35,569 bases of DNA from Candidatus Endobugula sertula (lineage in GTDB: Bacteria; Pseudomonadota; Gammaproteobacteria; Pseudomonadales; Cellvibrionaceae), in assembly GCA_001723645.1 (NCBI GenBank), contig MDLC01000035.1:1-35569 (forward strand), in the 5' to 3' direction. How positions within the stretch are numbered: position 1 is the stretch's first letter; the number at the start of each line of letters is the position of its first letter. Shown in pieces: positions 18,686 through 26,068 of the stretch. The position numbers and the translations under genes are program-made. Below the pieces are notes generated by a model. It made no database searches. It saw only the letters and a program-made list of their open reading frames with translations, and had not been told where the DNA came from.

Positions 18686-19342
18686 TTACTCACTCATGTA
18701 TTGCTCAATACATTTTGTTAACAATATATCGTCAGCCGACAGATTCAACAACTCATCTGCACGATACGAATACTTTTTATGCAATACCTTTAATGCAGAT
18801 GAACGGGCTCCAACACTTTTATGACACCTAGCAATATCATAAAGTACCTCCCCCGTATTCTCATCACCAATGGTTTCGGCAATATCAATGAGTGCCATTT
18901 GACTGTATATCATCGATGCATAATTGACTTGAGTGATCCTCGCACGGTTATTGGATAATAGATCAAACCGATATTGTTGACGGGTGAGACTTTTTGCATC
19001 TATAGGAATGATATTAAGGGAAATCGATATGTCCGAAGGTGGAAACTGTGCATGAATATCCGTATTGGCACGCATAAATAGTATGCGACCTTCGTGAAAT
19101 CGCACTCGGTCTTGACGTTCAACACTCACTTCCTCTCCTACAATCCCGGCAATGTTATTGTTATCATACTGAAGCAGTTCAGTTTCATAACCAGGCCCAT
19201 GTAAACTTAAGGTAAGCAAATCAAAAGTATGATCATGATATATTTCTTCGACGAAGACTTTTTTTCTAATGGCATCTGAATGACCTGAAGTAGGTGGCAT
19301 CCATACATTGGCACGTAAATAATAGCCCTTTGCTGAACCCAC
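18686..19342 (-). CDS. Cupin-like protein, last gene of the small-peptide cassette
   Basis: A 218-aa soluble protein with a cupin-like N-terminal ~110 residues. It shows GYYLRANVWMPP (6-17), then EEIYHDHTFDLLTLSLHGPG (32-51) with the paired histidines H36/H38, then EGRILFMRANTDIHAQFPP (84-102) with H97. The HxH...H set resembles the metal site of cupins, so an iron-dependent enzyme is an inference. The C-terminal half (about 120-218) is helical, perhaps HEAT-like (LYDIARCHKSVGARSSALKV). The start is problematic: GTG at 19342 has AGGT about 10 bases upstream, but the same frame stays open to a stop right after the upstream gene and reads plausibly (NVSQPTSQVFQIVGSAKGYY). The substrate may be the 43-aa peptide encoded upstream. 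Confidence 0.65.
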   Translation of the reverse strand: MGSAKGYYLRANVWMPPTSGHSDAIRKKVFVEEIYHDHTFDLLTLSLHGPGYETELLQYDNNNIAGIVGEEVSVERQDRVRFHEGRILFMRANTDIHAQFPPSDISISLNIIPIDAKSLTRQQYRFDLLSNNRARITQVNYASMIYSQMALIDIAETIGDENTGEVLYDIARCHKSVGARSSALKVLHKKYSYRADELLNLSADDILLTKCIEQYMSE

Positions 19343-19402
19343 AATTTGGAATACCTGACTAGTTGGCTGACTTACATTGTAAGTATTGTCTCCTTTTAGG
19401 AA

Positions 19403-19585
19403 TTAAATGAGTTTCCTCTTTAAAAAGTCAACAAACCATTGTTTATTCTTCCCCAGTTTTTTAATGATATGAGCAACCTGTAAACAACTGTCTTTTTCAT
19501 TAACATTAAACTCTGCATCCAACTGCTCTATCGCTTCCTCAAAGGTTATTGAACCTTGGTCTTCCAAATCAATAATGTCTGCCAT
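19403..19585 (-). CDS. Small acidic helical protein (60 aa) in the peptide cassette
   Basis: A 60-residue protein with an acidic first half (MADIIDLEDQGSITFEEAIE, then QLDAEFNVNE) and a basic, amphipathic C-terminus (AHIIKKLGKNKQWFVDFLKR). No signal peptide or membrane segment. It lies 37 bp after the HEAT-like gene and 60 bp before the cupin-like gene in the same orientation, so all are probably one transcript. The ribosome binding site is weak (AGAGA about 10 bases from ATG). No family is recognised. A small partner subunit or peptide-binding chaperone of the neighbouring proteins is a guess from context. Confidence 0.55.
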   Translation of the reverse strand: MADIIDLEDQGSITFEEAIEQLDAEFNVNEKDSCLQVAHIIKKLGKNKQWFVDFLKRKLI

Positions 19586-19622
19586 ATTATTTAAATCTCT
19601 ATGAATTTTTTATAAATTCTGA

Positions 19623-20528
19623 CTATTCTGCACATTCACTAACCATGCGTTGACAGGATTGCCGTACGTCGTCATTAACATCCTTTAAGCCTTGAAGAAC
19701 AGCGGATTCAGCGATGCTACTTTCTGCCAGTACTGAGGCTTTAATAGCTTCCCAGCGAACAGTGTGATCACTAGAGGTCAAGCCTAGTTGAAGAATGTCT
19801 TCAACATTACAATGACTACGGGCAAGTGACGGCAGTAGTTTAAAAATTATTTTTGATCGTGATTTATCACTACTAGCATCAATCATGTGTAAAGGTCTTA
19901 AAGTGTCAGATGTAAATTCTATTTGCATATCCAATAAAGGTTTTGTAGTTATGGATAGAGCAACAAAACTCTTCTGCATATCAACCTTGTGAAATCCAGT
20001 CTGGCAATCTGAAATTAAACATTCACCAGGCTTAATCAGGCAATGGCCTTTTTCCTGTAGTGCTGTACTGATAAATTGTCTATCCCAGTGGGTATTAGTG
20101 AGTGCTTCCTGAAATTGCCAGTGTTTTACAGGTATCTCTCCCTGAAGACAAACAAGAGTGATGTTATAAGTAGAAGAGCAGCATCGGTTGTTCTGAGCAG
20201 GCATATGATCCGAGACCAACAGGGTAATAACAAAATCACTATTCGAATACAGATTGAGTCTGCCTGGTCCGCAAGGGAACTCAAGTTCATCATTCGTTAA
20301 ACTCAGCGCCATTAAATCTGTATGTAACGCACATGACTGTTGGTATAAAACATGACTATCGTAACAGTTTAATATCTCCTGACAGGCATATTGTTTTTCA
20401 ACCACATTGTCAAGTTTCACCCCGTCAAACAGTCCCTCCAATAAAGTAATAAGCTCTAAAAACCAAGAGTGTTGTGGTGAGTTTTTATAAAGTGCATAAA
20501 TGGTATTTTTATATCGAGATTGAAACAT
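19623..20528 (-). CDS. HEAT-like repeat protein of unknown function in the peptide cassette
   Basis: A 301-aa soluble protein. The N-terminal third is helical (SWFLELITLLEGLFDGVKLD). The middle looks like a beta-rich, cupin-like fold (YNITLVCLQGEIPVKHWQFQ ... GHCLIKPGECLISDCQTGFH) with scattered Cys and His. The last ~60 residues form two HEAT-type helical pairs: VEDILQLGLTSSDHTVRWEA, then SAVLQGLKDVNDDVRQSCQR. The order 'cupin-like then HEAT-like' is shared in outline with the 218-aa protein two genes downstream. ATG at 20528 is preferred (AAAGG 4 bases upstream); a TTG at 20570 would add 14 residues without a good ribosome binding site. It begins 157 bp after the 43-aa peptide gene. No catalytic family is recognised. 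Confidence 0.6.
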   Translation of the reverse strand: MFQSRYKNTIYALYKNSPQHSWFLELITLLEGLFDGVKLDNVVEKQYACQEILNCYDSHVLYQQSCALHTDLMALSLTNDELEFPCGPGRLNLYSNSDFVITLLVSDHMPAQNNRCCSSTYNITLVCLQGEIPVKHWQFQEALTNTHWDRQFISTALQEKGHCLIKPGECLISDCQTGFHKVDMQKSFVALSITTKPLLDMQIEFTSDTLRPLHMIDASSDKSRSKIIFKLLPSLARSHCNVEDILQLGLTSSDHTVRWEAIKASVLAESSIAESAVLQGLKDVNDDVRQSCQRMVSECAE

Positions 20529-20641
20529 GTGGCCTTTAACTTTTATAAAGTGTAATGTCAGACAGAACAATAAAATAGTATAAAAAATACATTCGATAGC
20601 ATCATGGTATAGTCTACCCTTTTATCGTCTAAACAGTTGAA

Positions 20642-20668
20642 GCTTGTCACTAAAAATCACCGACAAGC
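20642..20668 (-). promoter_or_regulatory. Hairpin between the peptide gene and the HEAT-like gene
   Basis: GCTTGTC (20642-20648) and GACAAGC (20662-20668) form a perfect 7-bp stem with a 13-nt loop, 17 bases past the peptide stop codon. No U-tract follows on the minus strand, so it is a candidate for partial termination or 3'-end protection that would give more peptide mRNA than downstream mRNA. Confidence 0.4.
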
Positions 20669-20685
20669 CTCTCTCTCCATTTGCA

Positions 20686-20817
20686 TTAATGATCAGTTAC
20701 TACATTTACAATTATGGTAACGATTATAGTAATAGATACTGACGATACCCCTTCTTCCGATAAAAGAGCTTCCCTTTGTAAATTAATATTTTGTACTTTA
20801 TCTAGATTTAATTTCAT
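20686..20817 (-). CDS. 43-aa precursor-like small peptide
   Basis: This short gene begins with ATG at 20817, preceded by a strong GAGGTG ribosome binding site at 7-base spacing, and ends at 20686. The peptide is polar and helix-prone at first (MKLNLDKVQNINLQREALLS), passes a charged EEG, then has a Val/Ile/Thr-rich tail (VSITIIVTIIVNVVTDH). That bipartite form is typical of a leader plus core in ribosomally made, modified peptides. A single-pass small membrane protein or hydrophobic toxin is the alternative, because about 14 tail residues are hydrophobic. The HEAT-like, 60-aa and cupin-like genes follow on the same strand. A sigma70-like promoter lies about 75 bases upstream. There are no Cys residues, which argues against lanthipeptide- or disulfide-type products. 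Confidence 0.6.
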   Translation of the reverse strand: MKLNLDKVQNINLQREALLSEEGVSSVSITIIVTIIVNVVTDH

Positions 20818-20893
20818 AATGTTTCACCTCTACTAAAAATTATCACTCAAGCTAAATGACTAAATATTCCTTGATGGCTTTAATCATTTCTAA

Positions 20894-20922
20894 AAAATAA
20901 CATGACCTGATGAAGCTATCAA
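20894..20922 (-). promoter_or_regulatory. Candidate sigma70 promoter of the peptide cassette
   Basis: On the minus strand, TTGATA (20922-20917) and TATTTT (20899-20894) are separated by exactly 17 bases. A start near 20887 would leave a ~70-nt leader before the peptide ATG. This is a consensus match only. Confidence 0.4.
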
Positions 20923-20929
20923 GACAAGC

Positions 20930-21260
20930 GCCTTCATCCTAAGAACTGCAGCCAAAAAATGGGGAGATAATTAAATCATTTTGCTATCAGGGGGTTCTGC
21001 ATGCGCTCCAATCATTTTTCCTATTTCTGATTGCGTCATGCCTTTTTTGCGAAGTCTGTTGCTTTTCTTCAACCAATTCGGGGAGGGAAGGGTGGACAGT
21101 CTCTTTTGGTTTTAGTAGGTTTACGGGACTGTCAATGTACGACTTCATCGATTATGTCGAGGCACAAAACATAAAGGGTGACGTGTTTTGTTCCACAATT
21201 TTTTGAACCAAGGGCAAGACCATACCTAGAAACGTTCATCTTGCCAAACGCCATTCCACA
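20930..21260 (-). other. Decayed coding DNA upstream of the peptide cassette
   Basis: No intact gene. On the minus strand, short open stretches in different frames look coding-like: FLGMVLPLVQKIVEQNTSPF and SPVNLLKPKETVHPSLPELV. In another frame, NWLKKSNRLRKKGMTQSEIG continues KMIGA near 20970-21080 and resembles a helix-turn-helix of the IS30 or regulator type. The stretches are separated by stops and frame changes, which suggests one or two dead genes. The family is not established. Confidence 0.3.
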
Positions 21261-21261
21261 C

Positions 21262-21906
21262 TTAGACTTTTAAGGGAGAGCGAGCAGAATCAATATTGAA
21301 TTTACCACGTGACATTTCTTTCAGTACTTGAAATACGAATTCATCTTCAGAAAGTCCACTCAGCTTCTGCTGCTGAATAAATAGAGACTCACCCCATTTG
21401 GCAATAATATTGACATCAATTTTCCATTCACCTTGTTCTTTATAAAAATGGCAGTTTAAAGGCATAGGTTGACCACCAACAATGACTTGTCCTGAAGCAA
21501 AGTCTTCCTTAATATGAACATTGCCAATACTAATCCCCAACAATCTACTTTTATCAACCCATCCATTATTAACAGCATAAATAAACAGCTTTTCTCCATT
21601 CATTTTGCTAAGTTTATCCTCAGATATCATATAGCGTACTGTCAGGATATGTATCTTGTCCAAAATACTAATAGATGAAAAATTTTCATTACTAAGATCC
21701 ATAGATACCTTATATACATAATCATAGTAATCCCGGGTATTTTTATCGACACTGGAATAAGCCAAAATACCTTTATCATTCGTTACTGCATTAACGTAAG
21801 TGGCAAATGTCCATTTGACCATTTCTTCATCCGTTGCTGAGTGAACAAAAAACGAAACACTCAACGTCAATAACATACTGACTAACACACAACTATTCTT
21901 ATACAT
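21262..21906 (-). CDS. Secreted protein of unknown function (possibly NTF2-like)
   Basis: A 214-aa protein with a clear Sec signal peptide (YKNSCVLVSMLLTLSVSFFV, cleavage likely after HSA at about residue 24), so probably periplasmic. The mature part starts with a helix (MVKWTFATYVNAVTNDKGIL) and ends with strands around CHFYKEQGEWKIDVNIIAKW. That layout resembles NTF2/SnoaL-like folds (helical start, then 'WKID'-type strands), but no motif proves it. The start is ATG at 21906. It stands alone, with gene-poor DNA on both sides. Function unknown. Confidence 0.65.
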   Translation of the reverse strand: MYKNSCVLVSMLLTLSVSFFVHSATDEEMVKWTFATYVNAVTNDKGILAYSSVDKNTRDYYDYVYKVSMDLSNENFSSISILDKIHILTVRYMISEDKLSKMNGEKLFIYAVNNGWVDKSRLLGISIGNVHIKEDFASGQVIVGGQPMPLNCHFYKEQGEWKIDVNIIAKWGESLFIQQQKLSGLSEDEFVFQVLKEMSRGKFNIDSARSPLKV

Positions 21907-22479
21907 ACCCAGCCCCTACAGTGAAAAGGTGATGCCATACCAATCAAAAGATTTTTTATAGCTTGTACCAATAAGAATAGACTCGTTTTAAAACTACGCA
22001 AATACCACATAAATAAGACGCGGTTGAAAGAAGAAATAATATGATTAATAAGAACGGATGATCATAAGACCCTAACCACCTCACAAACGCCACAAAACAC
22101 TGACAAACTATAGAATTCCACTTTCATATGAGAACCTGATAGATCAATCAAACAGGAGGGTTTACTACTTACTGATATTAAACCAGAGCAACAAGAAAAA
22201 AAATAATATAAGCAAGGTAACTCATGACATTTAGCACATACATCACTATCCCGCATTTTCGATAGACACTCAGACAAAGCATTACATCTTGGCGCAATAA
22301 CGATTACAATGAGATATAAGCATCCAGGGAAAACCATTCAATCTCTGGCTGTAAGCCCCTCACGGATGGTTAATCACAAGCACAGAGCCAAATGATTAAT
22401 CTCTAATATAGTGTATTGCCTATTCAAGTCCTGCTAGTGACGGAAACGGGCAAGATGGATAGATATAGCGAGCGTATTA
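21907..22479. other. Gene-poor region
   Basis: No supported gene. A minus-strand frame of 91 codons (22062-22337) is Cys-rich (MRDSDVCAKCHELPCLYYFF) with a hydrophobic start. It lacks a clear ribosome binding site and has no family, so I do not call it. The remainder is AT-rich without recognised elements. Confidence 0.4.
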
Positions 22480-22653
22480 TCATTTGTCATGATGAATATA
22501 TACCGAAAATAAGGTATCAATACCACAACGTTCACACTGTCGAATAGCTTTCGCCTGAACCCATATTTTTTTCAATAGGATGATGCGTTCTTTTGAATTT
22601 AAGTCAACAATTGGATAATAACCCCGTGCAATTGTTATGATTTCTCCGTTCAT
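22480..22653 (-). CDS. Small 57-aa protein with a CxxC motif
   Basis: This frame starts with ATG at 22653, 52 bp after the hemY stop codon, and encodes MNGEIITIARGYYPIVDLNS, a basic helix (KERIILLKKIWVQAKAIR) and then QCERCGIDTLFSVYIHHDK. The CERC pair and the two terminal histidines could bind a metal, giving a zinc-ribbon-like knob. TAGGTA lies upstream of the start at a rather long distance. It may be a tail gene of the hem operon or chance. No family recognised. Confidence 0.4.
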   Translation of the reverse strand: MNGEIITIARGYYPIVDLNSKERIILLKKIWVQAKAIRQCERCGIDTLFSVYIHHDK

Positions 22654-22705
22654 AGAAAAAATACCTATGAGCCACCGATTTTAAGAATCTAGCGTAGAAA
22701 GGAAT

Positions 22706-23941
22706 CTACTTAAACTCCGCCACCGTAGCTAAATTTTTGACGGAACTCAATAAACCTAAACGATATACATCCTGGCTATTTTTGTCTTCACCCAGGTATT
22801 TTTGCAAACGTGCAAGCTCTGCATAAGTTTCTGGAGATGTTTGTAGTTCAAGACTTTGTTTAAAAAAATCCTTAGCTCTCCCCCATTGCTTACATTGTAA
22901 ACAAAGGCGCCCTAACGCTAATAATAATATGGGATTTTTTTCTCTGGATGTTGTTAACCATGGCTCAGCCGTCTTTAACGCTTTTTCAGGCTTGCTGGTC
23001 TGAAGTAAACCATACAATTCAGCCCATTCATCATGCCATTGACGTTTTAACGATTTCGCTAATAACGATTCGGCTTGATCATATTTTCTCAATGCCATTA
23101 ACTCACGGGCATAACTTGATAGCAGCACACAATCTTGTTGGAAATTCGCAGGAACTTTTTTCCAGTACTGATTTAGCGCTTCGTATTTTTCTTCATTACC
23201 TAGCTCTATCTTTTTACTGATGACGTCTGCCAATAATGCTTGGCGCAGCTTTTGTTCCAGGTAATAACGTTGTTTAAGACTACCAATATTTTGCTGATGT
23301 AATTTAGGTAATAGCTTCTTCATAGAAGCCCAGTCGTTAAGAGCCTCATAGACTTGTTGTTGCAATGCAAGTACAACAGGGTGAAGGGGCTTAATCTTGA
23401 CTGCGCGTTCCAGCGTTGCTAACGCCTGCTCATATTGTTGATTGGACAATTGCATACGCGCTTGCGTTAAAGCAACCGCCAACCCACTGTTTACTGTACT
23501 TTTCTCAGCCCGATGTAATAGCTGTAGAGCGTCCTGTTCATTGCCCATTTTATAGGCACAACTAGCTGCCGCCAGATAATTAATAATAGGGGCAGACATT
23601 TTTTTAGCTGAACGGGTGAGTTTGTTGTAGGCAGATAACCAGTTACCTTCGATAAAGTGTATTAAGCCAACCATGGTTTGTTGTTGTGCTTTGTGCTCAC
23701 TATAGCCGACAATCTTTTGCTTGGTCGAAGACAGTCCACGCAAGCTGCCGATCACCAAATAGATACAAAGCCATAGCATAAAAATCATTCCTATAGCAGC
23801 GAACACACCAAACCACACACTCATTTCAATGCTAGTCTTTCCCCAAACAATCAAGATATAACCGGAACCTTGTTGAACCTGATAAACGAATAAGCCACCG
23901 ATGACTAACGCTGCACAAAATAATAAAAGAAGACGCATCAT
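22706..23941 (-). CDS. hemY: Heme-biosynthesis-associated TPR protein HemY
   Basis: A 411-aa inner-membrane protein of the proteobacterial HemY family (not protoporphyrinogen oxidase). Two N-terminal membrane helices occur at about residues 3-20 and 40-64, with the family pattern GYILIVWGKTSIEMSVWFGV between them. TPR-like helices follow (LAAASCAYKMGNEQDALQLL; QQYEQALATLERAVKIKPLH; ALGRLCLQCKQWGRAKDFFK). Its exact role in tetrapyrrole synthesis is not settled; a scaffolding role is assumed. Its ATG overlaps the hemX stop by 4 bases (ATGA), so translation is coupled. Confidence 0.93.
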   Translation of the reverse strand: MMRLLLLFCAALVIGGLFVYQVQQGSGYILIVWGKTSIEMSVWFGVFAAIGMIFMLWLCIYLVIGSLRGLSSTKQKIVGYSEHKAQQQTMVGLIHFIEGNWLSAYNKLTRSAKKMSAPIINYLAAASCAYKMGNEQDALQLLHRAEKSTVNSGLAVALTQARMQLSNQQYEQALATLERAVKIKPLHPVVLALQQQVYEALNDWASMKKLLPKLHQQNIGSLKQRYYLEQKLRQALLADVISKKIELGNEEKYEALNQYWKKVPANFQQDCVLLSSYARELMALRKYDQAESLLAKSLKRQWHDEWAELYGLLQTSKPEKALKTAEPWLTTSREKNPILLLALGRLCLQCKQWGRAKDFFKQSLELQTSPETYAELARLQKYLGEDKNSQDVYRLGLLSSVKNLATVAEFK

Positions 23942-25299
23942 GAAGCGGTTTCCGACTTATTTTCCGTATGCTCTATGCTACGACTCTCATCAGAACGGTG
24001 TGGTGTTAAGTGCTTGTCACCTTGGTTATAGCGCTCGATATGTTCGACCAGCAACGATAGAGAACGGCTGATATCCGGTAGAGTATTCACAATTCTTTGG
24101 CGTTGCAATATTGCAATTTGATTCACCATCGCTTGCTTTTCAGCAAAGTGGTTGTAGTGAGTATCCAGCCAATAAACCACTTTTTCTAAGCTTTGACGAT
24201 AAATCACTTTCTTTTCTCGTAATAACGCAATTTGTGCCTGTTCCAACATCAAACGTAAGTTTTGACGCATCACCGCCTGTTGCAAATTAGACAATAGTGG
24301 CTTAACCGGCTGACTATGATCATCAATACGAATCGCCTTATCGATAACACCTTTAACAGCACGAGAGATACTTAACCAGACACGGTTATACCATGTCGTC
24401 GTCTCTAAAACTGACGACGGAGTGATATCGACGACATCGGGTTGCTTAGTCAATGAATGGATTGATACGGAGGGTAATTGGTCCACTTGCTTAATCAGAG
24501 CAGAAATTTGTAAGTACAACCCTTCCCGATCAATAATCGGTGCCAACTTTAAAGCAACAATTTCTTTATTAATGCGATCGCGTACGGGAAAGAGTTGTGG
24601 ATCATCCACAGCACGTAAAATGGCATCAGCAGATGTCAATAAGCCTGTAATACTGATAGCATCACTATCGATTAATTGCCTTTGGTTAGCTAGCCTCAAT
24701 AAATATCGGGCCTCTTCCAACATCCAGGCTTTATTATTGGCGCCACTTAATCGCCGCAATTGTTCTGCATGGGCATCAAGACGCTGTTGCGTGGCTCGCT
24801 GATAACTATTAAACGCAGCGGTAACGTCAGAATGGCTTTGCTGCTGTTTTTTCAACTCGGTCAATTGCGAAGACAATGATGTTTGCTGACGACCAAGTTG
24901 GGAATACTGTGAGTCCTGTTCAGCAATCGCGGTTTCGAATTGTTGCGTACGAGTATTCTGAATTGACCAGAACTGCCAACCAAAATAAGCACTGATGAGC
25001 AAACTAACCGCAATCAATAGTAACAAGACCGTCTGCAATAACCCTATCCAGCTTGTTCCCTTTTCTATCACTCCAGGATGCTGGGTTACCGTTGCCTCTT
25101 TATGGTCTTTTTTAACCTTTTTTTTAAGTGCCCCATCAGATTCCGCATTATTATCAGCCTTTGTTTGTCTCTTTTGTTTTACACTCTTCTCTACAGATTG
25201 TGCTGGCCATTCTTTTTGTGTCTCGTTAGCATTGTTATTGATGTTTATATCGACACCATTATCAACGTTGCTATTACGGTTATTACTGTTGCCAGTCAT
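23938..25299 (-). CDS. hemX: HemX, uroporphyrinogen-III C-methyltransferase-like membrane protein
   Basis: A 453-aa protein of the HemX family (PF04375). The first ~80 residues are low-complexity and charged (runs of Asn/Asp and Lys). A single membrane helix follows at about 84-106 (LLQTVLLLLIAVSLLISAYF). A periplasmic coiled coil comes next (SQYSQLGRQQTSLSSQLTEL), and then the family core WMLEEARYLLRLANQRQLID. It overlaps hemD by 17 bp and hemY by 4 bp. Despite the family name it lacks the methyltransferase domain of CysG/CobA; it probably scaffolds heme-pathway enzymes with HemY. Confidence 0.92.
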   Translation of the reverse strand: MTGNSNNRNSNVDNGVDININNNANETQKEWPAQSVEKSVKQKRQTKADNNAESDGALKKKVKKDHKEATVTQHPGVIEKGTSWIGLLQTVLLLLIAVSLLISAYFGWQFWSIQNTRTQQFETAIAEQDSQYSQLGRQQTSLSSQLTELKKQQQSHSDVTAAFNSYQRATQQRLDAHAEQLRRLSGANNKAWMLEEARYLLRLANQRQLIDSDAISITGLLTSADAILRAVDDPQLFPVRDRINKEIVALKLAPIIDREGLYLQISALIKQVDQLPSVSIHSLTKQPDVVDITPSSVLETTTWYNRVWLSISRAVKGVIDKAIRIDDHSQPVKPLLSNLQQAVMRQNLRLMLEQAQIALLREKKVIYRQSLEKVVYWLDTHYNHFAEKQAMVNQIAILQRQRIVNTLPDISRSLSLLVEHIERYNQGDKHLTPHRSDESRSIEHTENKSETAS

Positions 25300-26068
25300 A
25301 CAATGCCTCTATCATACTATTGTGGGTTGCGTTGTGAGCCACAATACGTTGGCTGAACCCTGCATTGGCCGCCAGTTCCGCCACGCGTTCACCAGGAAGT
25401 AAAATAGGCTGCTTTAGCAACCATAGTAAATCATTTTGTTCTATTATATTGCACAGATTTTCTAATGTTTCACCACTGTGCACAACGAGTACCGTTTGTT
25501 TGTCGCTGGATTTAAAGGTAGGTTCCAATGGCTGTAGAGAATGACTCGGCGCCACACGTTGATAAAGTTCACAATAATCAACGTTGGCTCCACGTTCACG
25601 CAATTGTTCGGCCAGATAACGACGACCTCCCTGACCACGAAAAATAATAATATTTTCTCCATTAATATGTTGCAAATGTTTATGAGACAATAACGCTTCG
25701 CTATTCATAGCCTCAGAAGCTGAATGAATATCCAATTGCATCGTGTTGTTTTCTAGAGCCGCCAATGTTGCCTTTCCTATCGCAAAAAACGCCACCCCCA
25801 TTGGTAACTGAGGCCAGTATTGATCAAGCCATTGCAAACCATACTTCACCGCATTTTGACTAATAAAAATCGCTTTTTGATAAGTATCAAACGCTAATAT
25901 ATGGTTCGTAATACGCTGCTTGGCCGAAACTTCAGTGACTGGCTTAATCACCATCATAGGTTGTAACGACACACTTGCTCCCAACGCTTTGAGCTGTTTT
26001 ACCCAGGGAACCGCCTGATCTTCAGGGCGTGTCACCAACAGATGATAGTTATCCAGCCTTACGCTCAC
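25283..26068 (-). CDS. hemD: Uroporphyrinogen-III synthase
   Basis: HemD closes hydroxymethylbilane to uroporphyrinogen III with inversion of ring D. At 261 aa it has the normal length. Two alternating Rossmann-like domains show as [20 protein letters not shown] near the start, [16 protein letters not shown] (about 66-81) and [19 protein letters not shown] (about 192-210). HemD is poorly conserved, but its position between hemC (4-bp overlap) and hemX (17-bp overlap) makes the call firm. Confidence 0.93.
   Translation of the reverse strand: MSVRLDNYHLLVTRPEDQAVPWVKQLKALGASVSLQPMMVIKPVTEVSAKQRITNHILAFDTYQKAIFISQNAVKYGLQWLDQYWPQLPMGVAFFAIGKATLAALENNTMQLDIHSASEAMNSEALLSHKHLQHINGENIIIFRGQGGRRYLAEQLRERGANVDYCELYQRVAPSHSLQPLEPTFKSSDKQTVLVVHSGETLENLCNIIEQNDLLWLLKQPILLPGERVAELAANAGFSQRIVAHNATHNSMIEALYDWQQ

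Noticed and set aside
18686-20817. Classification of the peptide cassette as lanthipeptide, lasso, YcaO or radical-SAM RiPP
   Set aside because: The peptide has no Cys and none of the neighbours shows LanB/LanM, lasso cyclase, YcaO or CxxxCxxC radical-SAM motifs.
22062-22337. 91-codon Cys-rich minus-strand ORF
   Set aside because: No convincing ribosome binding site or family, and it lies in gene-poor AT-rich DNA. The hydrophobic start and Cys content can arise by chance.
24995-25402. Long plus-strand ORFs across hemX/hemD (135 and 92 codons)
   Set aside because: Reverse shadows of the low-complexity hemX N-terminus and of hemD.
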